Shown piece by piece: positions 10,254 through 23,327 of a stretch of DNA of 64,000 nt. The position numbers were made by a program, and so were the translations under genes. Location: positions 3,038,001 to 3,102,000 of the forward strand of contig NW_026570222.1 of NCBI RefSeq assembly GCF_019649055.1, written 5' to 3'. Position 1 is the stretch's first letter; every line of letters begins with the position of its first letter. Origin of the DNA: Paramacrobiotus metropolitanus. Its lineage: Eukaryota; Tardigrada; Eutardigrada; Parachela; Macrobiotidae. The notes beneath the pieces were generated by a model, which was given only the letters and a program-made list of their open reading frames with translations, did no database searches and had not been told where the DNA came from.

Positions 10254-12627
10254 ATGGCACTCCACAGATGCATACCGCGGTTGTATCAGTGGATTGCGAC
10301 TGCGGGAATGGATTCAGGATTATCTGTTTTTTGTCCTGCTGCAGTGCGAAGTACCCAGCCATTTTCCACTGTGCCGCGTTCTCTATCACTGACATCGGCA
10401 CGAATGCTTCACTTCTCTGCACCAGTTGCTACAGAGGCGTCCCCGAATGCGTCTGACTCGCTATCGGGATCTTCGGTTCCTGGCATTCCGGTAACCGAAA
10501 GAAATCTGGCCTACCCACCGCCATATGTAACACCACGCGAAATTTGGCTGGAGAGTTTGGATAGAATCGAAAACCACAAAACGGGGCTGGTCCCGCTGCA
10601 TCCCGAAATATTTGCGCAATTTCCTAGGTGCATACTTGACTCTCGTCGCAGCTATCGTGTATTTTCGGCGCTTTTTTACAGGCTTTTCTCTAATGGTGTT
10701 CTCATTTTAGGATTGATATTATCCACCAAAACGTGAAATGGCAGTCGCTGTACAACACAATCGTAAGTTTGCCCAATATCGTTTTTTCATGATTTTTATC
10801 GATGACCATGATGGCTGTAGTCGTTGTAGTTTGATTTTGATGTTGTGCACATAGGTAGCTGCGGGGTTTTGTAGTACAACACGGCAGTGTCGTACGGGTT
10901 GTGTTTTTAACTGATTATTAATGATTGTAAACAGGACTACACTTTCGCTCGTAATCGAGCTGAAATGCCCGGCGGAGGAAGGAAGCCATGGCCGCAGAAG
11001 GGGACCGGTCGAGCACGTCATGGAAGTATTCGGTCTCCGCTTTGGCATAATGGTGGGTTTTGTACTACTGCTGATTTGAACTCATTTCACTACCTAAGTG
11101 GACAAAAAAGTTTTTTTTTAATTGGCAAAGCCACCAAGATAACAATGATTGCAAGCGCCGGCACACCGCTTGATAGTTCAAATTTGAACATATAGTGGAC
11201 AAAAGAGTTAGGGAGCAGTTTTGCCAGGTTCAGAATTCGAATATTTTAAATCACAAACCATGCTATCTGTTTATGTTTCAGGTGGTAGATCCAAAGGGCC
11301 TCGCGGTCCCAAAAGTTTTTTCTATTTATTGCCTCAGGACGCCAAGTTAAAAGGACTGAAGTGTACCCTCTCTGTAAAATTAGCGCAGGTAAGCAGCGTG
11401 ATTTAGAATAGACGGTTTAGAAAGCATCTTTTAATCGTAGTAAGTGACTGGATTAATTTCGTGTCATTATTCTCCACAGAATGATCTTCATGTTGTCGAA
11501 TCTTTTGATATTCCTTCGGAGGATCCGACGGTGAGTATCTAAGGTCTTGGTGAAAAAAATTATTAAGTTTTGCTGAAAAGAGTATGAACTATAAAAGCGT
11601 TGTATTAGAGAAACGTCTTTCTTTAAAATATGCGGAATATTCTAACCCTTGGTGGAAGCTACTGCTAACAGTAACACTGGACTGGTAAAGATAGCTTAAA
11701 TAAAGGAGTGGCAGTTCTGTTTCGTATTTTTTTCGGACAATTTCGGTGGAAATTGTTTCTGTTTATGGGAACCTTATTTGAGAACGAACTTTTGTGTTTT
11801 GATAAAGAAACGTCAATAATCACACGATCATAACATTTTATGTACACATATTATGTAAATATCTTTGGGCTAAAGTTACGTTTCTTGCTTACAGTACATT
11901 CAAGCGTTGGCCACGAAACGGAATTGGGGGCTGTCTATTTTGTTTGTTGATGAGTAAGTACCGGTTAAAAGATTTCTGGTTTTTATGTGCTGTTGTCGTT
12001 TACGTACTTCGATTACTAGTACTGGTTTGTCATACTAAACTATCGATGCAGTTTAGTTTTTTTTTAAGTGATTGACTGTTGTAAATTAACTGATTTGAAA
12101 TCTGGAATCGTTGAGATAATTTAGCCGTATTAAAGGTGAGAAAGAGCTTCCTATAAGTGTTGATTCTTAGATTATGCTTAACATGTTTGTTTTAATGCGG
12201 TTATTTTTCTAGCACCGACATTATGCCTACGAATATCGCCTTAGCTTGCGCTGAGATTCCTAGCTTCACTTTGATGCCCGTCTATGGTAAGTTGTTACTG
12301 CGTCAGGATTAAAGATTCAGTTAGTTCGGATGGATGGATGAATACTTAGTTCGGCTGGATCAGTAGTTCTTAAATTTTGTTTCCTTTTTTTGTCCGTGTA
12401 TGAAGACTACTTGTTCCGGATACGAATCTCTTTATGTTATTTCGGCAATCATGATCTGATAACTTAATTTCTTTTCTTTAGGATTGAATGTGTACAGCAT
12501 GCTGAAACATGAGACCTTAGTGCTAACCAGGGCGGCATTAGAGAGAATTGAGGAACGAATACTCCGGTTTCGTCATCGCATGGAGCGAACTGACATTCGC
12601 AGACACGTCATCGGAGAAGTTCGTTAG
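10254..12627 (+). CDS. MRPL4: Mitochondrial ribosomal protein L4 (uL4m)
   Basis: Eight exons join in consistent phase: 10254-10627, 10711-10762, 10935-11052, 11282-11388, 11480-11530, 11895-11953, 12213-12286 and 12482-12627. The protein has a long Ser/Ala/Arg-bearing leader, consistent with mitochondrial import. It then reads [20 protein letters not shown] and the uL4 signature [19 protein letters not shown], followed by [38 protein letters not shown] and [16 protein letters not shown], all close to animal MRPL4. It should bind 16S-type rRNA and help build the exit tunnel of the mitoribosomal large subunit. An AATAAA at 12970-12975 fits the polyadenylation signal. No frame break was seen. 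Confidence 0.95.
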
Positions 12628-13035
12628 TGTTACAACTACAGAAGTTCGTGAAATTACCCTGTTTTATGACTGGTGTGCTTTGCGGTTTTTGCATGGATGG
12701 CAAACATTTTCGTAAATCATATTTAGCATAGGCAAGCTCGGAAATTGTGTTGTCTTTTTGCGGACGGTTTTGTTAACGGACGATGTGGTCTAAAAGTATT
12801 CCTTTGCTCGTAACAACTGCGAACTAAACTACGCTGCAGTAGTTTTTGTAATAATTCAATAGCATTCTGTAAAATATTCAAGAACAACACACTGCTCCAA
12901 ACCGACACGGCAAGCCAAATCCTGCATTAACACACGCCACTTTTAGTAAAGTCAGGACTAGAAGACTACAATAAAGATAAAGATTCCATAACCAAGGGAA
13001 ACTGAGATCAATCCACATCACAAAATGCTTTCCGT
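12628..13035. terminator. Convergent 3' end region with MRPL4 poly(A) signal
   Basis: The region lies between the MRPL4 stop (plus strand) and the TAF10 stop (minus strand). AATAAA at 12970-12975 is on the plus strand, about 345 bases after the MRPL4 stop and 60 before the TAF10 stop. No gene is visible. Confidence 0.5.
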
Positions 13036-14486
13036 CTATCTAAGCGTGGAAACATCCGGAGGTAAATGCTTCAGGCCTCTGTCTTGCAGCGCCTTCTCTA
13101 AGGCTGCTCGCGTTAACACACGATCATTCGCTTTGGGCATGTCTTTATTAATCGCCACCGCATCCTTAATAATATCCGCAACGATGCTCTGCCCGGCCAG
13201 TGCAATCAACGACCCGATCTTCGGGTCCATAAACGCGACGCCCGCCTTGGCAAACACCCGATTCAGCAGGCCTTCCGGGATCAGAGGTTTCACTGTGGCG
13301 GCCATCTCCTCCATCTCTTCGGGAGTGGGATACTGCGGGAGTGGCTCCTCGACGATCGGGGCCTCGGGGATCTCCACCGGGGTTTTGGCCACGGGCGGTG
13401 GCACGGGGGCGCACTGCTGACCGCGGGCCCATTCAGCACAGCGCTGCGAACGGGATGCGTCGGCCGATCAAAATGATGCGGCGGAGGTGGTGGGGATAAG
13501 GCCGCCGTCGTCATGGTGGAGGGTGGCCGCGACGGGAAGGCTGCTGATAACTGGAAGGCGAGGCAGCTACCGGTGGGATGGGCGAGGCGACACTGGGGAT
13601 CGAGTGGGCCATGCTGTGCATTGCGGACGACGGCTGGGACATGCCAGAGTGCTGGCGCATCAACGGGGATCCCAGTGGGTACCCCGACGGTGAGCCCAGG
13701 TTGCCACCGGGCGAAAGAGCTGAAATTAAATGAGAATTCACAATCTACGCAGCTGGAAAGTGGAAAACGTGGTTTCATTTTCATCGACACAAATTCATCC
13801 AAGAAAACTACTGTGATCGACTAGGCTCACCTGGATTGGGATAGTGCGCTGTAGTCTGATACGGCTGCACCGGTGAACCAACAGCGGATGGGGACTTTGC
13901 ATGGACGAGAAAGAAAAAGGACTGGCAGCCGAATTATACCCAGAAGGAGGCAGACCGCGGCCCAATGGTGTGCCAGGAATCGGTGGACTGATTTGGTTGA
14001 TGTGCTGCTGTTGCAGCTGCTGTTGGTGTTGCTGTTGCTGCTGGTGATGGATGTGCTGATATTGGCGAAATTGGGCTTGCTGTTGCAGCTGCTGTTGGTG
14101 TTGGTGCTGCAATTGCTGTTGGTGTTGCTGATAGATGTTGGCCACAGCCTTTGAGGAAAAACCAGATATGTTTATTACGGTCTGTATAATTAAAAATCAC
14201 CACGGGAGGTGGGAAATCAATGTCAGGACGACGAACGTCGATAAATTAAATATCCATAATGCAGTGTTGAAATCAATAATACGCATATGGATTATTGATA
14301 ATTCGCATGACATGATCAGTCTGTTTACTGCATACTCACTTGCGGATGCGCATTGCGTTGCCCGGGCGGTTGCGCTACGCCAGCTGGATTGTAGTATCCT
14401 GTTGGTGGCAGCTGATTGCTATTATTGCCATACGGCTCCATTGATTCGCCTGTTGGCCCATAATTGGGATCGCCTCGTCCAAACAT
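13036..14486 (-). CDS. TAF10: TFIID/SAGA subunit TAF10 with glutamine-rich N terminus
   Basis: Exons: 14486-14340 (MFGRGDPNYG.., donor CAA|GTGAGT), 14148-13831, and 13719-13036. The C-terminal 100 residues carry the TAF10 histone fold: IPEGLLNRVFAKAG, then MDPKIGSLIALAGQSIVADI, then KDAVAINK and [18 protein letters not shown], parallel to human IPDAV..LNRAGF..DPRIIRLISLAAQKFISDIANDAL. TAF10 pairs with TAF3, TAF8 or SUPT7L in TFIID and SAGA. The long front is unusual: CAG/CAA-coded polyGln around 14150-13990, then Pro/Ser/His-rich sequence. The open frame switches three times by one base (near 13889-13893, 13520-13545 and 13405-13409), each as if one base were missing, so the middle of the protein cannot be read continuously. 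Confidence 0.85.
13985..14140 (-). repeat. CAG/CAA (polyglutamine-coding) low-complexity tract
   Basis: Plus-strand CTG/TTG-rich sequence encodes on the minus strand repeated Gln with interspersed His, inside TAF10 exon 2. The CAG/CAA mix suggests the tract is held by selection on the protein rather than by pure triplet expansion. Confidence 0.8.
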
Positions 14487-15967
14487 ACTGCAGAATCTTG
14501 TCTTCCGGTACCGTATTCAATTCAGCTGGATGTAAAAAGCTTTCTAAAAACGATTCGCACACATTGGGAGTGTGTGCACTGTTGGGAAAAAATTGTCAAA
14601 ACATTGCAGCAACCTTGTTGGCAGCAGTTCTGCAGCATGGTGCAGCAGCATAACACTTGAACCGACGGCTTCGGAAAACGAGTTTAAAGTTCACCCACCT
14701 GTAAACGTGGCGTGGCAGTGTAACGAGTTTCCCACGAATCGCCGTTGACTTACGGCAACCATTACTTAAAAGCATGGATCGAGTTACAAAGTACTCCGAC
14801 ATATGAACGATATATACATTACTACATGTACCGAATCGCATGTACGCCTACTCGCATGTATACCTGTCAGCGATATATTACACCTGCGGAAGAAGTATCA
14901 AGTGCGGCGGCTGAGAACACATAAATATTATTATGTCCTAGTGATCCTAGTGAGCTTTTATGCCCTTACCTACAGAGCCTAGTGCTGCAATGAGCGTCAG
15001 CTGCAGATGTGCGTGTATACGTGTGCCCCAGAATCTGCATTCTGGACCGGATGCACAACGGGAAAACTGATGCCGGCTGCCAGTTCACTGCGTTGACTCA
15101 GCCATTCGCTTGCCGCTGGATATGCAACGTTCCTGTCAGTTCGAATTTACATAATTCGCTTGAAATGAAGAAATCATTGATAGATCGTATATTAAGTTAA
15201 TAACATCGTGATCCCCAGCAGTGTTGGTATGCATACTGTAAATTCATTTCCGAAATGCATGCAGGTGCAGTATCTGCATATGAGAATCACGCTAAACCTA
15301 AACTTTATTACCAGAAGCTGTCCTATAACTAACAATAAGAATTCTTGAATTTAACTAAGGAAATCAACTTTTATGGAAGTAACCCGATTCCCGTTTCGTT
15401 GTAAGCCAAGAATTCTTGAACTATAACGAAATTAAACAGCAGGAACACGAGAAAATAATGTATGAGTGTTTTATTAAATTTAATTAAATTGCCTGTATGT
15501 GCGCAGTATTTATTATACATAGTGGTATTGGATTATAGTAGTATTGGATACTAGTGGTATATTATAGTGGTTAGTGGTGGTATTGCAGTTGTAGTATCAA
15601 TACAGCAGCTTGTCTTGTAATTGTTCAACTTTAATTTCACGAATTATAAATTGAATGTGATCACACTGAATGCGTTATTATATCGGTAATTAATCCGCAT
15701 AAAATATGCGCTAGTATGCGACTGCGCGCAAGATTAGTCCGAATTTGATGATGTATAATTTCATAAACACCTTGTCGAAAGCGATAACAACAATGATTAC
15801 GCTGTGCAAGTATCCAAAAATACAATAAGTAGTTGTTTCAGGTCGATCTTATTAGTCCGATGCAGCTCGATGCAAGATAATAAGCTGACTGTGAGGTGTA
15901 GTAATATGTCGTCAAACACCTTCCGGTTTCCGGTGGTGTAATTGTGCCACAGATGTTGCGCGTATAA
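14487..15967. other. Intergenic region, TAF10 / SLC22-type gene 1
   Basis: TAF10's start and the stop of SLC22-type gene 1 flank this region, both on the minus strand. It should contain the TAF10 promoter and the transporter's 3' UTR. No coding exon is recognised. A degenerate tandem repeat of TAGTGGTATTGGA-like units lies near 15518-15595. Confidence 0.35.
15518..15595. repeat. Short degenerate tandem repeat
   Basis: Units resembling TAGTGGTATTGGAT recur about five times with indels in an A/T-rich intergenic stretch. It looks like ordinary microsatellite-type sequence. Confidence 0.5.
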
Positions 15968-18957
15968 TTAGCCGATGCAGGTGTCGTTAATTGAGGCTGC
16001 AGTAGAAACTGTCTGAGTCGGGAAGACGTCTTTTTTAAACTCAATGCTGGACACTGACGCTGACGAGCATTTCCGCGAGGGTGCATGTTCCACGTCTTGT
16101 ATCGTATCCGGTAAGTTGTTCTTATGCAATGTCTCCTCCAAGAAGAAGGCCAATACAGCTCCAATCAAAAGACTGACACCGAAACATACGACAGGAAATT
16201 CCCGAAATGTATAATGACCCTAAAACAATAAGTATCACATTCTAGCGAAACTGAGTTAAACTTTCCCGAATGAATCCATGAACTATTAAAAGGTCTAGTC
16301 CAGTTGTCGATATGAATACTTCACACTTCTATAATATTGTGTAATTGCCATATAATTAACAATTATTTGGAGGTTAATTCCAAGTTAACAACAATCTGCG
16401 CAATCGCTGTCATATATAATAAATGTGGGAGATTTTATTACATGTACATACCAACAACACTATCTGAGGACTCAGAACACCACCCAACCGCAATCCAAAC
16501 ATGGCCGTTCCCAGCCCGTTACTGCGTATCACTGTGGGAAACAGCTCATTGGTCCATACGATAACCGAACAAAAGCTGCCGGCCACGGCCATGCGGCCCA
16601 ACTGGGCCAGCACAGTTCGAGCAATACCGCCCGCACCGGCTTCCGGGATGACCCCGCTTACAATGCAACAGATACCGGAAACGATGCTCAAAGCCATCAA
16701 TGGATACTTGCGGCCGTATCTAAAATACATATATTTCAGTTTAATACCAAATATGGTTCGCATTATCATTTGCTTTAACTGTTGCATTTTGCCATCCATT
16801 AGACGAACATGCAAGGACTCTATATGCTCCACAATTGTATACCAGCGCATAATCTTTTATCCGTATTTTATGTTTTTAAAATTATGTGCGTGTATAAAGG
16901 CTTCACCTTGTAACTGCAAAAGCACAGAACGCATACGGTATCATCTCAAGCAGCCCACCAATAAGCAGATTCAGAGCGGTGTGTCCAGCCATCTGATCCA
17001 ATGAAAACGACAATCCATAGTATCCCAGCGCCAAGGAAAACCAAATATACATTAAGATAATGGTGACCTTTCGGATTTTTGCTGTTCGAAAGCAGTCGAC
17101 AAAAGTATAATGCAGTTTTTCTTCCTGTTTCAGTAAATTATTGCCAATAAGCTGCAGCTGATTTTCCAGATGCAGTTGGCCCTGTATGTCCAGTTTTTTC
17201 CCGTTAAAAGCCAGGACTTGGACGCATGCTTTCGATGCGTCATCGTTTTTTCCCGCCACCAAGAGCCATCGCAGAGATTCTTTCATCAAGCTGAAATGAG
17301 AATTTAAAAATTGTGGTTCTTATTTTCAGCGGTATATTATATTTGGAAAAGCATCACTCACAAAAATTGTGGTACAAGTATTACAGCACCGGTCAGAGCG
17401 ATAGCAATTTGAATGGCTTTCCAGCTGGGGAACACATATCCCCACAGCGCTAAAATTATAACCCCTCCTCCCCAGAAACATTCGGACAGCGTTCCATACA
17501 GAGCACGATACTGCTTGGCCAACCATTCCATAATCAGCACATAAAACACTTGAATTCCCTAATTAATAAAAATCACAGAGAAAAATAATAGCGCGCGTAA
17601 CCAGTTTATATTTATATCATGCATACATGAAAAATATAGTATATTACCTGGACAACTATTCCCAAAAGAAATCTCAGTATTGCAAATGCGATATAATTGG
17701 GCGACGCAGTTACCGACAGGCCAACAACTACACAGCAGATTCCGGATCCCAGGACAACTAACCGTCGTCCAAATCGATCTCCCAAATATCCGAACAAGGG
17801 TGCACCGATAATGGTACCTTCAAGGTGATTAATTACAGTAAACCAATACTGCCTGCATTTATAAAATTGTAGAAGCAAAACTTACCAATGAAATAGAGAG
17901 TGGTCGCAAGATTTCCTTTATATATCTCGCTGCACACCAGACCGTACTACATAAATAACGCCAAAATTTCAGACTGTATTTGTTTTCATGTATATAAAGT
18001 TAATTATTGCGAAAATAAAAATTCGTTTCGCAAAATGCAAACACACCACTTGTACGACCTTAATTCAGTTAAATTAAATGTTTTTGTAGAAATAGTTCTA
18101 GGGTAGTGTAAATGCACTTAATATTGTACTTATTGTACTCTACGTACACTGATTCAGTACCTGGCTAACAATGGTCGACGCTTCGGTTCCGTTGTCTACC
18201 GTGGGAAAAATCCAGTTGGAACATGCTGAATATTCCGTATGCTTTTGCCCTTTACGATCCTTCCACGTTGCCGACACGGTACACTGGTGCCTTACATCCG
18301 GCTCCACAAAAACTTTGCTGTCTATCACATCTTTGCCGGTGACGGACAAAATATTTTGAAAACTGCTGTCAGAACAGAGATATTCCGTTGGAACACTTGC
18401 AAAAAATACCATCCCCAAATTGTTGGGTGAAATCACAAAATACAATGCGCAGGATATGATATACAGAATAATCTGATAGCGTCCGGGTGTGCCGAGATGA
18501 ATAAGTAAGGAATCTAGACCGTGCGCAAAGTGCATTTCATCAGCGGGATTTTTTACTGTCTCGGACTCGGTGACCGGTGGCGGTACTGATATCTTCGATT
18601 CCACACGGGACCGTCTTCGCGGTTGGTCAGTCTCTTCGTCTATGACGGGATTGTGTGGAACTTGTTCCGGTGCCACAACGGGGGATGACGCCAGTATTTT
18701 GGAATCGGCACGTGATCGTCGCCGCATGCGATCCTTGTCTTCGGTCACTGCAGTATGGTTTTTACAATTAGTCTCCTCTTTGTGTTCCGGGGAACCGGTG
18801 GCGATGTAGGAGAAAAGGCTCTGGAATCGGCACGTGATCGCCTTCTGCTGTTAATATCCTTAGCCGGCGCATCGTTAGCCAGGTAAGATGGCGAAAGGTC
18901 ACGACCATCACTTATGTTAGCCGGCAGTACAGAACTTCGGCGCTCCGTTGAATTCAT
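15968..18957 (-). CDS. SLC22-type organic cation/anion transporter, gene 1
   Basis: Seven exons: 18957-18161, 17946-17886, 17817-17648, 17558-17362, 17290-16907, 16719-16452 and 16219-15968. The order is typical of SLC22 (MFS): TM1 (YQIILYIISCALYFVI), large Cys-bearing extracellular loop, YGLVCSEIYKGNLATTLYFIG, the MFS loop LFGYLGDRFGRR, central cytoplasmic loop with SLRWLLVAGK, RYGRK, NELFPTVIRSNGLG in the late TMs, and the C-terminal LPDTIQDVE. It should move small organic ions or zwitterions across the plasma membrane; the substrate is not predictable. The cytoplasmic N terminus is extended with three RRRSR(A/V)(D/E)S blocks. The frame changes by one base near 18813-18816 (A run), as if one base were missing. 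Tandem paralogue of the next gene. Confidence 0.9.
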
Positions 18958-20445
18958 TACGAGTCAGTTGTCTAATTAATACTGGCGCTTCATGCATTAC
19001 GGAGTACAGAGAATTTTTTTGATAAATGTGGTAATAATTTTACCCAATAACATGCTTGAGCCATAGGAACGCCGGTCACTACGCACGGACTATACACAGG
19101 TGACAGCCCTATCACAAAACGAGTGGAAAAGTGCACACAGTCAATAAAATGTGCCACCTTGCAAACAATAAAAAAATGCGTACCAAAGTCGCGACTGCCT
19201 CGTAAAATCTGTTAAACAAACTATTTAACCGTACCTAAAGGCGCATTATGCTTATAGGTAAGAATGTGACGCTAAGCATCGAGGTGCAAGCAAACGCTGG
19301 CAAAAATTAATATAAATATTACCTATATTATGTACTCACACAGCATAGATGCGCCATGTACGGTTGTTCACACTTGGGCGCATGGTGTTTGCCGTAGAAG
19401 TATTAATGTTGATTTTTTGCAGATGCAGTAGGAAATTTAGTAAAAAACAACATCACAGAAAGCTTTTATTCTTCCAAAATCAAACTAGCGAAGGAATTAG
19501 TTTTATAAGTGTTGTATTATATGAATGCGATACTTCTACATCAGACTGACAGAGCGAAATTTGGCCATGGGTATTAAACTATCATCTACTTGTATCATTC
19601 TGTATGTCGTATCCCTCATCCGACCGCCCTATAATTACAACCCCATACGTACATAAATTTTTTTAAGTTGTATTGTGTTCAGGACGTTTAGGACAATCTC
19701 AAACGTTACTTTCGATCAGGTACACCGTTAAACTGAATTTATTTCATTTGCGCAGATAAGCCGTAAGCGTACTCCCAGAAATTTAAAAACTGTACAAATA
19801 GTGTAATAGTGTGCTATTATGCTTTCCTTCGCTCCTAAGATATGAAGTACTGTATTCAATAAATTTCCCGGAAACAGTCATAGATATTATTAGTATTGCA
19901 GATTTCAGTTTATATAATCCATCATTTTTTTGCAGTTGTCGCTTTTATTGCAGATAAATAGCGTTCACCGATCTGAGTGAATAGCACTTTTTATGTTGAA
20001 GAAAAACATAGCTCAACCTGCTTAAAACCGATACAATATACCTACACATGTAATTGCACAGTTTTCGACATATCTGTATTTACACATGCCCAAATGACGA
20101 GCGCTGCAGAAATTCACAATAATTTACTGTTGCAATTTTTCTCTCACAGAACCATTTATTGCCTGCTCAACAGATCAGTCCTTCCAGGGGCTAGGAAGGT
20201 TTTACCTGTTTATCAACAACTAGAAAATTTTGAATAATAATGATTTTGAAGAGATTGTTGGCTGCATAGCTATTAGTTACAATTTGATTCATTCCTTCAC
20301 TGCCAAAGAAGTCCCAATTTTTCCACATTTAGAAAATCATTGCCACCTTGTAAGATATACCAGGAACAAACGTTTAGTTACTGTATGAGTCCAGTCGCGT
20401 GCGCAAATTACATGTCTAACATTGGTTTACATTTTACAGGTATTA
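18958..20445. other. Intergenic region between the tandem SLC22-type genes
   Basis: This should contain the gene 1 promoter and the gene 2 3' UTR. Only short, unconserved ORFs are present, the sequence is A/T-rich, and I see no RNA gene or repeat. Confidence 0.35.
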
Positions 20446-23327
20446 CTAATTGGACGGTAAAACAACAGCAGACGACTGTCGACGCGAAGGCATGTACGAT
20501 TCGTCCTTCGTTTGCGTGCTGCTGTTGCTGAGCTCGCTGGATCCCGCTAAATTCTCCATGTCCTGCAACGTGTCGGGTAACCGGTGGTGCAGTAAATCCG
20601 GCAACGGATAAGCTGCAAATGTGCCGGCCATAACGGATAGACTGATAAGTATTATCGGCAGATCTTCGAAACCATTTTCTTCCTAAAAGTTACAGCGAGC
20701 ATGAAACCATTTGTATACCTATAGCAGAATAAATTTAATGCTTCTAAGTTCTAACAAACCATCTCCTATGATGTGCCTAATTATATATAAGATTGCTGGT
20801 TTATATTTATTTCTTCGTAGTATGCCGTCATGATTTATATCCGCCCAGGTTGTGCATACGTACTTACACAGGATGGCAGTTATAACACGAGAATGTCACG
20901 AGCCGTAACTTACAAAAATTATCAGCAAGGCTGCCAGTGCACCGGCTAAACGGAAGGCGGCCATGGACACACCGAGAGCACAACAGCGAATAACCGTGGG
21001 AAAGAGTTCGCAAGTCCAGACCATGGCGATGCCGATACTGCCGGAAATGCAGGCACGCCCCACTAAGGTCATCACGACTTTGCCAACGTGCGACTGCTGG
21101 TCATTTCCGCGGATGATCAGACTCAAAATACAGATCAGTCCCCCGAAAAACATCATCACCATCAACGGCTTTTTGCGGCCTAACCTGTGAACTTAAGTGC
21201 GTAAATCAAACAATCCTTTAAAAATGTGCAAAACTGACACTTCAGAAAACGGTACAGAAAGATTAATTAACGGCTATACAGAAACTATTAACAGCGGCAC
21301 ATGCATTTAACTGGGGACACTGCACTTGAGGATTTATAAAAGCTGAACACGTCAACATCATAATTATGTATGTATTTCGCTACACTGCGCAGTATGACTT
21401 ACCTAAAACACAAGAAAATACTGATACTGTTTAACACCAATTCCGCTGCAGCGCATATTATGAGATTTAGCGGCATCTGCGGAAAGGCTCCATTGATAGG
21501 CAGAGATAGTCCGTAATAAACAAATCCCAGAGCAAACCACACACAAAGAAGGCAAGCAAAGGTTTTGCGCAACAATCCCATACAAAAGCAATTGAATAAA
21601 CTGTATGGACGGCCAAACATTTTGGCATTTCCCTCTTTATTCAGGAAACTCGCGCCGATCAGCAGCAGTTCATGTTCCATCTCCCAGGAAAGGTCATGGG
21701 CAATTCTGTTCCATCGCAGAACACGCGCGGCTGCTTCCGCGCTTTCACGCGTGCGGTTTTTTACTAGCAACCAACGCAGTGATTCTTCTACTATACTAAA
21801 AATAACAATATTGACATTTTGTGTATTGTTTTGGCTTACAAAAGTACTCTTTCAGAATATAAGCGTGAACGCTACGTTCATGCGTATACATAATTATATG
21901 TGTTTTTTGTCGTAGGCTTACAAAAAGTAAGGAAAAATTAGCAGCAAGCCACCCAGTGCTATAACCAGCTGTAGAATTTTCCATTCTGATAGCAGATGAG
22001 CCAACAACGACAGAAACATCATTCCAGTACTCCAAAAGCATTGAGCAGCAGTGGAAAAGATTGCGCGGTGTTCGCACGATAGCCATTCAGTCAGGAGACA
22101 GAAAAACACTTGGATACCCTGCAAATGAAAAGGGCGTTTAAAAAATATTAATGGCCTTTTCTCTTGATTTCAATAATGTGCATCAGAGGAAATATATTTT
22201 GTAAAAACATTTTGATGCTGATACAGTTTTTACTTGCCTGGATGGCAGTACCGAGAAAGAAACGGAGCAAACAGAAAGCGACGTAATTGGGAGAGAACGA
22301 CGCTCCCACGCCAAGAATGATGGCGATGGCTACCGACAGCAAAAAGACGATACGCCGCCCGTAGCGGTCGCTCAGCCAGCCACTAAGCGGACCACCGACA
22401 GCACATCCTGCAAAGCCAACGCATGGCTACATGTTAAAGCATTATTCAAAACAAATGTCTAATAACCGGGTACTGCAATTTGTATGAAAAAATTTAAAAG
22501 GTACACTGTATACAGTACCGATAAAATAAAAAAATGTCGATAATGGTCCCATCCAGTGTTTTCCACAGAGAAGCTGAAACTGCAGTTCAACATCGAATAA
22601 CACCGATCACCAACACTTTGTCTCGACCGGTAAAGCGTACACGCATATTTTGTATTTTATAATGTACAAGCACTTTGAGTCTCGTTATTTGAGAGAAATA
22701 CCAAGTAGCACTTACCTGATTGACAATGCTCCGTGTTTCGAAGGGATCATCGGGAATCGCCCAGCTATCACATTCATATTTCTGCACTTGACCTTTCCCT
22801 CCAGCTGTGCTGTTGGCGTACAAGACACACTGCTGCCTGTCGTCGGGGTACATCGTATAACTGTAACTGGACTGACGTTCACCTGTCCGCGCCACTGGTT
22901 TTCGCGTCCAGCGAGTAGTAGAGCGCGGCGCCATGGTGGTTACATTGGTCATACTGAAATCGGTCTCCATGAGAGTGGTGGCATGAATAAACACTTCCTT
23001 GTCACAGATATACTGCGCCGGCGACATGGTGAAAAACATGGCCGCCAGTGTGCTGGTGGCCATTATAAAGTAGGACATGGAGAGCAGGAGGCAGAGGCCG
23101 ACTTGCCAACGGCCCGGACGACCCAACTGGTACAAGAACTTCTCCATGTCCACCGCACGTCGCGCTTTCAGTGAATTATGGTACTGGTATTCGATGCTGA
23201 TTAGCTGGATCGGTTCGTCTTGCACGGTGCGGGACGGACGGGATAATCTCACTGTTGCCGGTCGGTGGAAACGGTCAACATGCTGACCATTGCCGGTTAC
23301 GGGTGCTGTAGACTGGTCCTCTGCCAT
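20446..23327 (-). CDS. SLC22-type organic cation/anion transporter, gene 2
   Basis: Seven exons: 23327-22716, 22579-22519, 22407-22238, 22118-21922, 21795-21403, 21184-20914 and 20682-20446. Exons 2, 3 and 4 have exactly the same lengths as in gene 1 (61, 170, 197), proving a tandem duplication. Markers are FQLLCGKHWMGPLSTFFYFIG, SGWLSDRYGRR, GIQVFFCLLTEWLS, SLRWLLVKNR, LGRKKPLMVMMF, CELFPTVIRCCALG and the tail LPDTLQDME. The extracellular loop is Thr/Ser/Arg-rich with Asn-x-Ser/Thr sites. The start is taken at MAEDQST (23327); an upstream in-frame Met at 23369 would add 14 residues. Intron 3 begins GCAAGT rather than GT. Frame is intact throughout. Confidence 0.92.
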
